Source of the DNA: Streptomyces sp. NBC_01445
GTDB lineage: Bacteria > Actinomycetota > Actinomycetes > Streptomycetales > Streptomycetaceae
Assembly: GCF_035918235.1 (NCBI RefSeq)
Contig: NZ_CP109485.1
Coordinates: 3,472,001-3,536,000, forward strand
DNA: 64,000 bases
Reading direction: 5' to 3'
Positions 7,775 to 16,692 of the stretch are shown one piece after another. The first letter of the stretch is position 1. Every line of letters begins with the position of its first letter. The notes beneath the pieces were generated by a model that was given only the letters and a program-made list of their open reading frames with translations, was not told the origin of the DNA and made no database searches. Both the position numbers and the translations under genes were made by a program.

Positions 7775-8683
7775 TCAGACCGGCAGTCCGGGCGCCCACT
7801 CCGGCAGGGGCTCGGTCCGCTGCAGCCACAGGTCCGCCGGAGCGCCACCCAAGCCTGAAGCGACCACTCCGCCCACGATCGCGCACGTCGTATCCATGTC
7901 GCCGCCCACCTGGGCCGTCTCCCAGAACGCGCGCTCGAAGTCGCCGAGCCCGCGCGCCGCCGACCACAGGGCGAACGGCACGGTGTCGTGCGCCGTGGTG
8001 CGTCGGCCGCAGCCGAGGACCGCGGCCACCGTCCCCGGGTCGCCGTAGTCGAGCATGTCCCTGGCCCGCCGGAGCCCCGCGCCCACCGCACTGCGCGGCA
8101 CAAGCGCGATCACTCCGTCGAGGAGCGCCTGCGGCGTCGGCGGTCCTGCCGGATCGGCCACGATCGCGGCAGCCGCGGCCACGGCCATGGCCCCGACCAC
8201 GGCCTCCCGGTGCTGATGCGTCGGATAGGCGGAGATCTCGGCCTGATGGGTGGCCTGCTCCGGATCGTCCGCGTACCAGGCCCCGAGCGGCGCGATCCGC
8301 ATCGCCGCGCCGTTGCCCCAGGAGCCCTGGCCCTTGAAGAGCGCGGAGGACAGGGAACGCCAGTCGCCGCCCTCGCGGATCTGCCGGAGCAGCCGGTTCA
8401 CCGCAGGGCCGTAGCCGCGGTCGAAGTCGTGGTGCTCCGCGAAGGACCGGGCGAGCGCGTCCTGCTCGATCCGGTTCTCGGCGGCCAGGACCGCCACTAC
8501 GGAGCACGCCATTTCGGTGTCGTCGGTCCACTGCCAGATGCCGTCGGGCAGCTCGCGGCGCTTGAGCAGCGGATGGTTGGCGGGCACGAAGAACTGGGAG
8601 CCCAGCGCATCCCCCACCGCCAGGCCGCGCAGGCTGGACAGGGCGCGGTCAAGCCGCACATGAGGAGAGGAGTCAGCGGTCAT
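7775..8683 (-). CDS. ADP-ribosylglycohydrolase (ARH) family protein
   Basis: 302 residues, all-alpha ARH fold. The metal-binding motifs are GDALG near the N-terminus, WTDDTEMA (about 51-58), and the C-terminal GGDMDTTCAIVGG, which together bind the two Mg ions that position ADP-ribose. Such enzymes remove ADP-ribose from proteins, DNA or small molecules; the substrate here cannot be told. It is 12 bp downstream of the phosphatase gene on the same strand, a likely operon. Confidence 0.93.
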   Translation of the reverse strand: MTADSSPHVRLDRALSSLRGLAVGDALGSQFFVPANHPLLKRRELPDGIWQWTDDTEMACSVVAVLAAENRIEQDALARSFAEHHDFDRGYGPAVNRLLRQIREGGDWRSLSSALFKGQGSWGNGAAMRIAPLGAWYADDPEQATHQAEISAYPTHQHREAVVGAMAVAAAAAIVADPAGPPTPQALLDGVIALVPRSAVGAGLRRARDMLDYGDPGTVAAVLGCGRRTTAHDTVPFALWSAARGLGDFERAFWETAQVGGDMDTTCAIVGGVVASGLGGAPADLWLQRTEPLPEWAPGLPV

Positions 8684-8695
8684 CGCCCTGCCACT

Positions 8696-9355
8696 CTAAC
8701 CGGTGACTCCGTAAGGCTCCGGGTCACGCCATCGTTCGAACGGCCGGTCCAAGGTGTATTTGCCGTCCTTCCCGAGAACGAGTGCCCGCGTCTCACCGTT
8801 CCTGGGATTCGACAGACATTCGAAGTCGGCGACGGTCCAGTGGAACCAGCGCATGCAGAACAGCCGCATGGTGAGCCCATGGGTGACGAGGAGGACGTTC
8901 GAGGGGTGGTCGTGCGCCTCGAAGCTCCGGTACAGACTCTCCAGAAAAGCACCCACACGGTCGTACACGTCAGCCCCGGACTCGCCCTGGGCGAAGCGGT
9001 AGAAGAAATGGCCGTACGCGTCGCGGTACGCCTTCTGGAGGCGTACGTCGTCCCGGTCCTGCCAGTTTCCCCAGTCCTGCTCCCGCAGCCGCGGCTCCTC
9101 GCGCACCCGTACGAGTTCGGGGTCGAGCCGGAAGGCGCGGAACGTCTGGTGCGTGCGGCGGTAGGGCGACACGTACACGCTCACCTGCTCACGGCCGAAC
9201 AGCTCCCGCAGGTACTTCCCTGTCTCGTCCGCCTGCCGGTGCCCGGTCTCGGTGAGGGCCAGGGCGTGGTCGGGCTCGCGTTCGTAGACGGTGTCGTCGG
9301 CGTTGCCCTCCGACTCGCCGTGCCTGACAAGGACAATGCGCCGCGGTCGTGCCAT
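8696..9355 (-). CDS. Histidine phosphatase (phosphoglycerate mutase-like) family protein
   Basis: 219 residues. The catalytic RHG motif is in IVLVRHGESEGN near the N-terminus; SPYRRTHQTFRAF supplies the second Arg, EQDWGNWQ the acid residue, and LLVTHGLTMRLF the second catalytic His. These enzymes hydrolyse phosphate monoesters via a phosphohistidine; the substrate is not predictable. Followed after 12 bp by the ADP-ribosylglycohydrolase gene. Confidence 0.93.
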   Translation of the reverse strand: MARPRRIVLVRHGESEGNADDTVYEREPDHALALTETGHRQADETGKYLRELFGREQVSVYVSPYRRTHQTFRAFRLDPELVRVREEPRLREQDWGNWQDRDDVRLQKAYRDAYGHFFYRFAQGESGADVYDRVGAFLESLYRSFEAHDHPSNVLLVTHGLTMRLFCMRWFHWTVADFECLSNPRNGETRALVLGKDGKYTLDRPFERWRDPEPYGVTG

Positions 9356-9450
9356 GCGGAAACCCTAGATCGGGAGGGCCCGGTTCGAGCACCCGTACGG
9401 GCTCCATCCGGCGTATGTCACACCGTGGTCGCTCCTGTGGCCGATCCGGA

Positions 9451-10056
9451 TCAGACCGTCCAGGAGGGTTCGAGCTGGACGATGTCGCCCGTGATCCCGG
9501 CGATGTCGGTCTCCGTCTGGGCGCGGGTCGAGAGCCGCTCCACGCGTTCGGCCTGGTACTTGCCGTGCTCGGCCACGGAGTGCCACATCGACAGGATCAG
9601 GAACTCGTTGCCCGGCGCCTCACCGAACAGTCCGCGCACCATCCCCGGGGAGCCGGCCATCGCGGGGTTCCAGACCTTCTCCTGCATGAGCGCGAAGTGT
9701 TCCTCGCGGTCCGCGTGCACCCGGCAGTGCGCGAGGCGCACCGTGTCCGCATCCGTGAAGCGCGGCTCGAAGCCCGTCTTCACGTCGAACCGGTGGTCGA
9801 AGAGCTTCACTTGGATGTCTTTGTACGTGCCCGACTGGGCGGCCGCGAGCCGGTCGTGCGAGCGCGCCATGAAGGAGTCGTAGAAGGCACGGCTCTCCCA
9901 GAAGCCGAGGACATGAGCCACCCCCGGCCGATTTCTGCTCCAGCCCCCGCCCTGTCCCCGGAATCCCGGCTCCCCCAGAAGCCCCGCCCACTTTCGCTGC
10001 CCCCGCTCGAACCCGCGTCGATCGGTCACGGTGCAGCGAATCCACTTGACCAGCAC
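9451..10056 (-). CDS. YdbC/DUF4937-like protein with antibiotic-biosynthesis-monooxygenase (ABM) fold repeats
   Basis: 201 residues beginning MLVKWIRCTVTDRRGFERGQRKW, matching my recollection of the DUF4937 family. Two similar halves each look like a dimeric alpha/beta-barrel unit (AHVLGFWESRAFYDSFM... and LILSMWHSVAEHGKYQAERVERL). The family has no established reaction. The GTG start at 10056 sits 33 bp after the stop of the upstream acetyltransferase gene, so the two are probably co-transcribed. Confidence 0.75.
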   Translation of the reverse strand: MLVKWIRCTVTDRRGFERGQRKWAGLLGEPGFRGQGGGWSRNRPGVAHVLGFWESRAFYDSFMARSHDRLAAAQSGTYKDIQVKLFDHRFDVKTGFEPRFTDADTVRLAHCRVHADREEHFALMQEKVWNPAMAGSPGMVRGLFGEAPGNEFLILSMWHSVAEHGKYQAERVERLSTRAQTETDIAGITGDIVQLEPSWTV

Positions 10057-10089
10057 CGCGCCATCGTACGGCCCACGACGTGGGTTAGG

Positions 10090-10914
10090 TCACGCTCCGG
10101 CGTCGCGCATCCTGGTCAGTCGTGCCGCGTCCTCGTCACTCAGTTCGATCCCGAACTCACGGGCGAGAAGGTCCATCAACTCGCCGTCCTGCACGTCCTG
10201 TTCGTCCCGGGTCCCGTCCGGCAGCTCGACCGACATCCGCATGTCGATGAGGGAGCGCTGACTGTCGACGGCGGCACGCTGGACGACGGGGCGATGAGTG
10301 AAGGCGGACCGCGGATGCGTCGACGTGTAGTGGTTCATCACCACGTAGTCGACGGGATAACGCTCCTCCAGGGTGAAGGCGTATATCTCCTCCCAGCCGC
10401 CGGGACGCAAGCCGCACAGGACCAGAACGCCGGCGCCCTCCGGCACGAGGCCGAAGGTCCACGGTCCCTGACGCACCTCGATCCCGTCCCTCAGGGGGAT
10501 CGGCTCGCGCAGGCCCTGGGCGCCGAAGCCCACGTCGCACAGCCACTCCTGGCCGTCCCCCACGGTGACGCGGGTCAGCATGTGAGTGACCGCGCGAAGC
10601 GCCGTGGCGCCCGCCCGGACGCGGGCCCCAAGTCCCTTCACGGGGTAGCCGATTCGCTCCAGAACGGCCGCGAAGAGCAGGTTCTGCTCGTAGCAGTAGC
10701 CGCCGCGGCGCTGCCGCACAAGCTTCGCCTGCAAGGCGGAGAGGCTCAGGTCCACCGGCCGCCCGAGCATGATCTCCAGGTTCTCGAACGGGATCGCCGC
10801 GATATGCGCCCGGTGCAGCGCGCGCAGCGTGTCCAGGTCCGGTTTGACGTCTCCCGTGAAGCCGATTCGCGCCAAGTAGGCGTCGAGATCAAGGTCTTCC
10901 CCGTTCCAGTTCAT
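10090..10914 (-). CDS. Arylamine N-acetyltransferase (NAT)
   Basis: 274 residues, the usual NAT length. The Cys-His-Asp triad is visible: Cys in RRGGYCYEQN, His in LRAVTHMLTRV, Asp in WLCDVGFGAQG. IPFENLEIMLGRP is the N-terminal family signature. NATs move acetyl (or longer acyl) groups from CoA to aromatic amines or hydrazines, and relatives close rings in ansamycin synthesis; nothing here points to polyketide work. ATG 10914 (MNWNGEDLDL) fits the family N-terminus better than the in-frame start at 10953. Confidence 0.94.
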   Translation of the reverse strand: MNWNGEDLDLDAYLARIGFTGDVKPDLDTLRALHRAHIAAIPFENLEIMLGRPVDLSLSALQAKLVRQRRGGYCYEQNLLFAAVLERIGYPVKGLGARVRAGATALRAVTHMLTRVTVGDGQEWLCDVGFGAQGLREPIPLRDGIEVRQGPWTFGLVPEGAGVLVLCGLRPGGWEEIYAFTLEERYPVDYVVMNHYTSTHPRSAFTHRPVVQRAAVDSQRSLIDMRMSVELPDGTRDEQDVQDGELMDLLAREFGIELSDEDAARLTRMRDAGA

Positions 10915-11004
10915 GGCCACAATCGTAGGACGTAGCGTGTCCGTAGCAGTCATGAGCAGTCAGTGACGAACAGCCGTAACCAGCAGCCGAGAAGGGGGAG
11001 TTCG

Positions 11005-11532
11005 GTGAGCAGCTTCAAGAAAGGGCTCAAGAAGGTCGAGGTCGCGCTGAAATGGGACCCGAGCCCGATCGGCCAGCCGCCCCATGATCTCGACATCATC
11101 GCGGCGACCTACACATCCGACGATCCGGGCGGAGCTCCGGCCTACGTCGTGCACTTCGACAGCCGCTCCCCCGACGGGACCATCACCCTCAACAGGGACA
11201 GCACGACGGGCCAGGGCTTCGGATTCGACGAAGTCATGACACTGGAACTGGAGCGCCTGTCGCCCTCCTACGCGCGCGTGGTCGTCGGTATCGCCATACA
11301 GCAGGGAGAGCGGGCAACGGTGTTCGGAGCGGTGGCGAACACAGCGGTCCGTATCCGCGAGGGGTACACCGGCCTCGCACAGAACGACTTCTCCGAAGTG
11401 GCCGATTCCACGGCGGCCGTGATCGCCGAATTCGCGAGGGACGACTCCGGAGAGTGGGCCTTCCGCGAGGTGCTCCAGGGCTACGACAGCGACCCGACAT
11501 CGTTCGCCGCCGCGATGGGCGGCGCGCACTGA
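11005..11532 (+). CDS. TerD-family protein
   Basis: 175 residues. The start GTG at 11005 (VSSFKKGLKKVEVALKWDPS) follows AGAAGGGGGAGTTCG, a strong ribosome-binding site, and fits TerD N-termini; an earlier in-frame ATG at 10963 lacks one. TerD features include the calcium-binding-type core NDFSEVADSTAAVIAEFARDD near residues 128-148 and the beta-sandwich strands. TerD proteins are linked to tellurite, phage and stress resistance; streptomycetes carry many paralogues and this one is not in a ter cluster. Confidence 0.88.
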   Translation: MSSFKKGLKKVEVALKWDPSPIGQPPHDLDIIAATYTSDDPGGAPAYVVHFDSRSPDGTITLNRDSTTGQGFGFDEVMTLELERLSPSYARVVVGIAIQQGERATVFGAVANTAVRIREGYTGLAQNDFSEVADSTAAVIAEFARDDSGEWAFREVLQGYDSDPTSFAAAMGGAH

Positions 11533-11554
11533 GCGCTCCGGGAACGCGGAACGG

Positions 11555-11592
11555 GTGAGGGGCGGCGGGCCTGGTGGCCCGCCGCCCCTCAC
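11555..11592. terminator. Perfect 17-bp hairpin, bidirectional terminator
   Basis: Stem GTGAGGGGCGGCGGGCC (11555-11571) pairs perfectly with 11576-11592 across a 4-nt TGGT loop. Lies between the convergent TerD gene and nrdJ stops. Confidence 0.9.
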
Positions 11593-11609
11593 CTCACTGC
11601 GTCAGCGGA

Positions 11610-14510
11610 TCAGCTGCAACCGCTGGTCGAGCCGCAGCCCTCGCAGATGTAGCAGGAGCCGGCGCGCTGCATCTTCGTGCCGCAGGAGAAGCACAGCGGG
11701 GCGTCCGCCTGGATGCCCAGCTGCATCTCCACGAGCTCGGCGCTGGTGTGCGCCTGCTGCGGAGCGGGCGCCGCGGCGACGGCCTCGGCCTTGGGGGCCT
11801 CGACGACGGCCTTCAGGGACTCGGTCTGCCGCGGGGCGGACTGAGCCAGCCCCTCGACGTCGACATCGTCGATGGACTGCTCGTACGAGCCCGTCTCCAG
11901 GTGACGCTGACGCTCCTCGGCCGAGTGGATGCCGAGCGCGGAGCGCGTCTCGAAGGGCAGGAAGTCGAGCGCCAGGCGGCGGAAGATGTAGTCGACGATC
12001 GACTGCGCCATCCGCACGTCCGGGTCGTCCGTCATGCCGGCCGGCTCGAAGCGCATGTTCGTGAACTTCGAGACGTACGTCTCCAGCGGGACGCCGTACT
12101 GCAGACCGACGGAGACGGCGATCGAGAAAGCGTCCATCATGCCGGCGAGGGTGGAGCCCTGCTTCGACATCTTCAGGAAGACCTCGCCGAGACCGTCGTC
12201 CGGGTAGGAGTTGGCGGTCATGTAGCCCTCGGCGCCACCGACGGTGAAGGAGGTGGTGATCCCCGGGCGGCCCTTGGGCAGACGCTTGCGGACCGGACGG
12301 TACTCGACGACCTTCTCGACCGCGGTACGGATGGTCTCCTCGGCCTTGGCGGTGACCGCCTCCTTCTCCTTCTCCTTGGTCTTGGCGGAGAGGGGCTGGC
12401 CGACCTTGCAGTTGTCGCGGTAGATGGCGAGCGCCTTGACGCCCATCTTCCACGCCTCGAAGTAGACCTCTTCGACGTCCTCGACCGAGGCGGTCTCGGG
12501 CAGGTTGACCGTCTTGGACAGCGCGCCGGAGATCCAGGGCTGGATGGCGGCCATCATGCGGACGTGGCCCATCGCGGAGATGGAGCGCTCGCCCATCGCG
12601 CAGTCGAAGACCTCGTAGTGCTCGGTCTTCAGGCCGGGGGCGTCGATCACATTGCCGTTGTCGGCGATGTGGGCGACGATCGCCTCGATCTGCTCCTCCT
12701 GGTAACCCAGGCGGCGCAGGGCCTGCGGGACGGTGCCGTTGACGATCTGCATCGAGCCGCCGCCGACGAGCTTCTTGAACTTGACCAGGGCGAGGTCGGG
12801 CTCAAGGCCGGTGGTGTCGCAGGACATCGCGAGACCGATGGTGCCGGTCGGGGCGATGACCGAGGCCTGCGAGTTGCGGAAACCGTTCTTCTCGCCGAGG
12901 CGGACGACGTCCTGCCAGGCCTCCGTGGCGGCGGCCCAGATCGGCGTGTCCAGGTCGTCGATACGGACGGCCTTGGTGTTCGCGTCAGCGTGCTGCTTCA
13001 TGACCCGCTGGTGCGGCGCGGCGTTACGGGCGTAGCCGTCGTAAGGGCCGACGACCGCGGCGAGCTCGGCGGAACGCTTGTACGAGGTACCGGTCATCAG
13101 CGACGTGATGGAACCGGCCAGGGCGCGGCCGCCCTCGGAGTCGTACGCGTGACCCGTGGCCATCAGCAGGGCGCCGAGGTTGGCGTAGCCGATGCCCAGC
13201 TGGCGGAAGGCGCGGGTGTTCTCGCCGATCTTCTGCGTCGGGAAGTCCGCGAAGCAGATCGAGATGTCCATCGCGGTGATGACCAGCTCGACGACCTTGG
13301 AGAAGCGCTCGACGTCGAAGGACTGGTGACCCTTGCTGTCGTCCTTCAGGAACTTCATCAGGTTCAGCGACGCGAGGTTGCAGGACGTGTTGTCCAGGTG
13401 CATGTACTCGCTGCACGGGTTCGAGCCGTTGATCCGGCCGGACTCCGGGCAGGTGTGCCACTGGTTGATGGTGTCGTCGTACTGGATACCGGGGTCGGCA
13501 CACGCCCACGCGGCCTCGGCCATCTTGCGGAAGAGCGACTTGGCGTCGACCTCCTCGATGACGTCACCGGTCATCCGGGCGCGCAGACCGAACTTGCCGC
13601 CGGTCTCCACGGCCTTCATGAACTCGTCGTTCACGCGGACCGAGTTGTTGGCGTTCTGGTACTGGACGGACGTGATGTCGTCTCCGCCCAGGTCCATGTC
13701 GAAGCCCGCGTCACGCAGCGCGCGGATCTTCTCCTCTTCCTTCACCTTGGTCTCGATGAAGTTCTCGATGTCGGGGTGGTCGACGTCGAGGATGACCATC
13801 TTGGCCGCGCGGCGCGTGGCGCCACCCGACTTGATCGTTCCTGCGGAGGCGTCGGCACCGCGCATGAAGGAGACGGGACCGGAGGCATTGCCGCCCGAGG
13901 ACAGCAGCTCCTTGGAGGAACGGATCCGCGAGAGGTTCAGGCCGGCGCCGGAGCCGCCCTTGAAGATCATGCCCTCTTCCTTGTACCAGTCGAGGATCGA
14001 CTCCATGGAGTCGTCGACGGCAAGGATGAAGCAGGCGGAGACCTGCTGGGGCTGCGGCGTACCGACGTTGAACCACACCGGGGAGTTGAAGCTGAAGATC
14101 TGGTGCAAGAGGGCGTACGCCAGCTCGTGCTCGAAGATCTCGGCGTCGGCGGGCGAGGAGAAGTAGTTGTGGTCCTCTCCGGCCTTCCGGTACGTCTTCA
14201 CGATCCGGTCGATGAGCTGCCTGAGGCTCACCTCGCGCTGCGGGGTGCCGACCGCGCCGCGGAAGTACTTGCTGGTGACGATGTTGACCGCGTTCACCGA
14301 CCAGAAGCCGGGGAACTCGACGCCACGCTGCTCGAAGTTGATCGAGCCGTCGCGCCAATTGGTCATGACGACGTCACGGCGCTCCCACTCCACCTCGTCG
14401 TACGGATGCACGCCGGGAGTCGTGTGGATGCGCTCGATACGCAGCCCCTTGTTGGCCTTGGCTCCCTTGGCGCGGGAACCTCGTGCCGGGCCACTCGTCG
14501 TCTCTGTCAT
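11610..14510 (-). CDS. nrdJ: Class II (adenosylcobalamin-dependent) ribonucleoside-diphosphate reductase
   Basis: 966 residues; makes deoxyribonucleotides using a B12-derived thiyl radical, independent of oxygen. The finger loop NPCSEYM holds the Asn, thiyl-radical Cys and Glu; VSACFILAV and NTSCNLASLNL carry the reducible Cys pair. The C-terminus has a zinc-ribbon-like tail with CFSCGTK and CYICEGCGS, standard for actinobacterial NrdJ and likely used in re-reduction. An Ala/Pro-rich linker (about 895-930) precedes it. ATG 14510 has AGGGAGG upstream. It follows nrdR by 136 bp and should be part of the nrdRJ unit controlled by NrdR. No cobalamin riboswitch precedes it. Confidence 0.97.
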   Translation of the reverse strand: MTETTSGPARGSRAKGAKANKGLRIERIHTTPGVHPYDEVEWERRDVVMTNWRDGSINFEQRGVEFPGFWSVNAVNIVTSKYFRGAVGTPQREVSLRQLIDRIVKTYRKAGEDHNYFSSPADAEIFEHELAYALLHQIFSFNSPVWFNVGTPQPQQVSACFILAVDDSMESILDWYKEEGMIFKGGSGAGLNLSRIRSSKELLSSGGNASGPVSFMRGADASAGTIKSGGATRRAAKMVILDVDHPDIENFIETKVKEEEKIRALRDAGFDMDLGGDDITSVQYQNANNSVRVNDEFMKAVETGGKFGLRARMTGDVIEEVDAKSLFRKMAEAAWACADPGIQYDDTINQWHTCPESGRINGSNPCSEYMHLDNTSCNLASLNLMKFLKDDSKGHQSFDVERFSKVVELVITAMDISICFADFPTQKIGENTRAFRQLGIGYANLGALLMATGHAYDSEGGRALAGSITSLMTGTSYKRSAELAAVVGPYDGYARNAAPHQRVMKQHADANTKAVRIDDLDTPIWAAATEAWQDVVRLGEKNGFRNSQASVIAPTGTIGLAMSCDTTGLEPDLALVKFKKLVGGGSMQIVNGTVPQALRRLGYQEEQIEAIVAHIADNGNVIDAPGLKTEHYEVFDCAMGERSISAMGHVRMMAAIQPWISGALSKTVNLPETASVEDVEEVYFEAWKMGVKALAIYRDNCKVGQPLSAKTKEKEKEAVTAKAEETIRTAVEKVVEYRPVRKRLPKGRPGITTSFTVGGAEGYMTANSYPDDGLGEVFLKMSKQGSTLAGMMDAFSIAVSVGLQYGVPLETYVSKFTNMRFEPAGMTDDPDVRMAQSIVDYIFRRLALDFLPFETRSALGIHSAEERQRHLETGSYEQSIDDVDVEGLAQSAPRQTESLKAVVEAPKAEAVAAAPAPQQAHTSAELVEMQLGIQADAPLCFSCGTKMQRAGSCYICEGCGSTSGCS

Positions 14511-14646
14511 GCCGCCTCCCTATACCGGGCTAAAACGCCCCGAAGTGCCTCGATCTTCCCGTGGCACGGTGTGTGTCTTGTATTGCGGACGCCGCTCTTG
14601 CCGCCCGCAACAGGTCTGGATGGCCGCCGACCGACCCCTGGGCCGG

Positions 14647-15192
14647 TCAGTCGGCAGCGGTGGCGGGCACGGGGACTTCGACAGTCCCTCCGGGCCCGCA
14701 GCCACATGGTTCGCGCTCTCCGCCCGCGTCCCCGCGGCTCGCACCGGGCAGCTGTTCCCTCAGCTCCGCGATGGCCGAGTCGAAGTCCTCCAGCGAATTG
14801 AACGCCCGGTACACGGACGCGAAGCGCAGATAGGCGACGAGGTCGAGTTCCTGAAGCGGGCCGAGTATGGCCAGGCCCACGTCATGAGTGGTCAGCTCCG
14901 CACTGCCGGTGGCACGCACCGCCTCCTCGACCCGCTGGCCGAGCTGGGCGAGGGCGTCCTCGGTGACGGGGCGGCCCTGGCACGCCTTGCGGACGCCGTT
15001 GATCACCTTCGTACGACTGAAGGGTTCGGTCACCCCGCTCCGCTTGACCACCATGAGCGAGCACGTCTCCACGGTCGTGAAACGACGGGAGCAGTCGGGG
15101 CACTGGCGGCGCCGGCGGATCGACGTGCCGTCGTCGGTGGTGCGACTGTCGACGACACGGCTGTCGGGGTGCCTGCAGAAGGGGCAGTGCAT
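14647..15192 (-). CDS. nrdR: NrdR, ATP-cone transcriptional repressor of ribonucleotide reductases
   Basis: 181 residues starting [17 protein letters not shown]: a zinc ribbon (CPFC ... CPDC, about residues 3-34) for DNA binding, then the ATP-cone domain ([24 protein letters not shown], about 46-70 onward) that senses ATP/dATP. The C-terminal 30 residues are a Gly/Cys-rich extension. NrdR represses nrd genes, including its own nrdRJ unit, through paired NrdR boxes; a matching pair lies at 15303-15349. The longer in-frame start at 15306 would run through the promoter region. Confidence 0.96.
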   Translation of the reverse strand: MHCPFCRHPDSRVVDSRTTDDGTSIRRRRQCPDCSRRFTTVETCSLMVVKRSGVTEPFSRTKVINGVRKACQGRPVTEDALAQLGQRVEEAVRATGSAELTTHDVGLAILGPLQELDLVAYLRFASVYRAFNSLEDFDSAIAELREQLPGASRGDAGGEREPCGCGPGGTVEVPVPATAAD

Positions 15193-15302
15193 GGAACTCC
15201 AACCCTCCTTCACAGCACGACTCAATGGCCTCGCGAGGCCCTTCAGGCCCCTCGAAGCAGCCCCAAGCATAGGCGATGACCGAGGCCTCGTTGGACCGGG
15301 GA

Positions 15303-15349
15303 CCACAACTTCTGGGCTACTGATGCCATCGAACCACTAGATCTGGGGT
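15303..15349 (-). promoter_or_regulatory. Pair of candidate NrdR boxes upstream of nrdRJ
   Basis: Two 16-bp elements at 15334-15349 (CCACTAGATCTGGGGT) and 15303-15318 (CCACAACTTCTGGGCT) fit the NrdR consensus acaCwAtATaTwGtgt partly, the first better than the second. Their starts are 31 bp apart, three helical turns, which is the arrangement known for NrdR. They lie 111-157 bp upstream of the nrdR start. Confidence 0.62.
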
Positions 15350-15627
15350 TTGGTCGCTAATTCGCCCCCACGCGTGTCGCTTTCACCTCACGAACACCGG
15401 GGCGGGAGCGCGCTCATGACGGATGCGCGCAGATCGCGGGCGGCGGCGCACGGAGAGGGGGCCGGTTCCGGGTTGACGGACCACCGGATGGCACACTGGG
15501 AGCCCCACGGAGCGGGTCTCGGCCTCGGCGGTGAAGCGTACCGCAATGGACCGAATTGCCACTCCGGCAAAGCGCAAGGCATACACCCAGGCACATGATC
15601 ACGACAAGCAATCTGCGATTTTTCACT
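15350..15627. other. Intergenic region between nrdR and lexA
   Basis: No plausible gene. The region is notably less GC-rich towards lexA (around 15590-15670). TTGACG at 15474-15479 is a possible -35 element but no convincing -10 follows. It separates the NrdR boxes from the SOS box. Confidence 0.4.
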
Positions 15628-15641
15628 CGAACGTGTGTTTG
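15628..15641 (+). promoter_or_regulatory. LexA (SOS) box of lexA
   Basis: CGAACGTGTGTTTG matches the Gram-positive SOS consensus CGAACrnryGTTyG at every position. It overlaps a possible -35 (TTGGCG, 15639-15644), with TACCGT as a candidate -10, consistent with autorepression of lexA. Confidence 0.88.
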
Positions 15642-15708
15642 GCGCAACCTTTCGAAAGCAACTACCGTTGGCTAGCTAGGGAGAACATCTCGAGAGGGGC
15701 CGACCGAC

Positions 15709-16494
15709 GTGACCACCACCGCAGACAGCGCCACCATCACTGCCCAGGACCGTTCCCAGGGCCGACTCGAGCCGGTGCATGCCATGAATGACGCATCCAT
15801 GAGCGCGGAGGGGCCGAAGCCCGCGCGCTCCTTGCCGGGCCGACCTCCCGGAATCCGCGCGGACAGCTCGGGGCTCACGGACAGGCAGCGCCGCGTCATC
15901 GAGGTGATCAGGGACTCCGTGCAGCGGCGTGGTTACCCGCCGTCGATGCGGGAGATCGGTCAGGCGGTGGGCCTGTCGAGCACGTCGTCGGTCGCGCACC
16001 AGCTGATGGCCCTCGAGCGCAAGGGCTTCCTGCGCCGGGACCCGCACCGCCCCCGCGCCTACGAGGTCCGCGGGTCCGACCAGCCGAGCGCGCAGCCCAC
16101 GGACACCGCGGGCAAGCCGGCCGCGTCGTACGTCCCGCTCGTCGGCCGCATCGCCGCCGGTGGCCCGATCCTCGCCGAAGAGTCCGTCGAGGACGTGTTC
16201 CCCCTCCCCCGGCAGCTGGTCGGAGACGGTGAGCTGTTCGTCCTGAAGGTCGTCGGCGACTCGATGATCGAGGCCGCGATCTGCGACGGCGACTGGGTCA
16301 CGGTCCGCCGCCAGCCGGTCGCGGAGAACGGCGACATCGTCGCCGCGATGCTCGAGGGCGAGGCCACCGTCAAGCGCTTCAAGCGCGAGGACGGCCATGT
16401 GTGGCTGCTGCCGCACAACTCCGCGTACCAGCCGATCCCCGGTGACGAGGCGACCATTCTCGGCAAGGTGGTGGCCGTTCTGCGGCGGGTGTGA
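15709..16494 (+). CDS. lexA: LexA, SOS-response repressor
   Basis: 261 residues from GTG 15709, which has GAGAGGGG upstream. The winged helix spans about 56-120 ([17 protein letters not shown]..., [20 protein letters not shown]). The self-cleavage site is Ala150-Gly151 in GRIAAGGP, with catalytic Ser185 (VVGDSM) and Lys222 (ATVKRF). RecA filaments trigger cleavage and derepress SOS genes. The first about 50 residues are unstructured; an internal ATG at 15784 would give about 236 residues, closer to lengths usually quoted for Streptomyces LexA, so the true start may be there. Confidence 0.97.
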   Translation: MTTTADSATITAQDRSQGRLEPVHAMNDASMSAEGPKPARSLPGRPPGIRADSSGLTDRQRRVIEVIRDSVQRRGYPPSMREIGQAVGLSSTSSVAHQLMALERKGFLRRDPHRPRAYEVRGSDQPSAQPTDTAGKPAASYVPLVGRIAAGGPILAEESVEDVFPLPRQLVGDGELFVLKVVGDSMIEAAICDGDWVTVRRQPVAENGDIVAAMLEGEATVKRFKREDGHVWLLPHNSAYQPIPGDEATILGKVVAVLRRV

Positions 16495-16510
16495 CCCCGC
16501 GCCCCTGACC

Positions 16511-16545
16511 GGGCCCCGGAACCAACTGCGCCGGTTCCGGGGCCC
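16511..16545. terminator. 13-bp hairpin terminator after lexA
   Basis: GGGCCCCGGAACC (16511-16523) pairs perfectly with 16533-16545 over a 9-nt loop, 17 bp after the lexA stop. Probably serves the convergent dinG as well. Confidence 0.85.
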
Positions 16546-16692
16546 TGCTGTGTGCTGAGTCTGCTGTGTCCTAAGTCCGATGTGTCCTGGGCCTGCCGAG
16601 CGTCATTGGCCTACCGGATCCGAGGGCCTGCCGCGTGGGCGGAGCCCCGGGTGTCCGGGCCTGCCGCCCACGCGATGGCGCGGTCCGCGCGG

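Noticed and set aside
14511..14646. Possible cobalamin riboswitch before the B12-dependent nrdJ
   Set aside because: The 136-bp nrdR-nrdJ gap is too short and shows no B12-box-like conserved core; control through NrdR upstream of nrdR is sufficient.
11574..14801. Very long plus-strand open frame opposite nrdJ
   Set aside because: Antisense shadow produced by high GC at third codon positions; composition is His/Leu/Asp/Gly-rich with no recognisable domain, while the minus strand encodes a clear ribonucleotide reductase.
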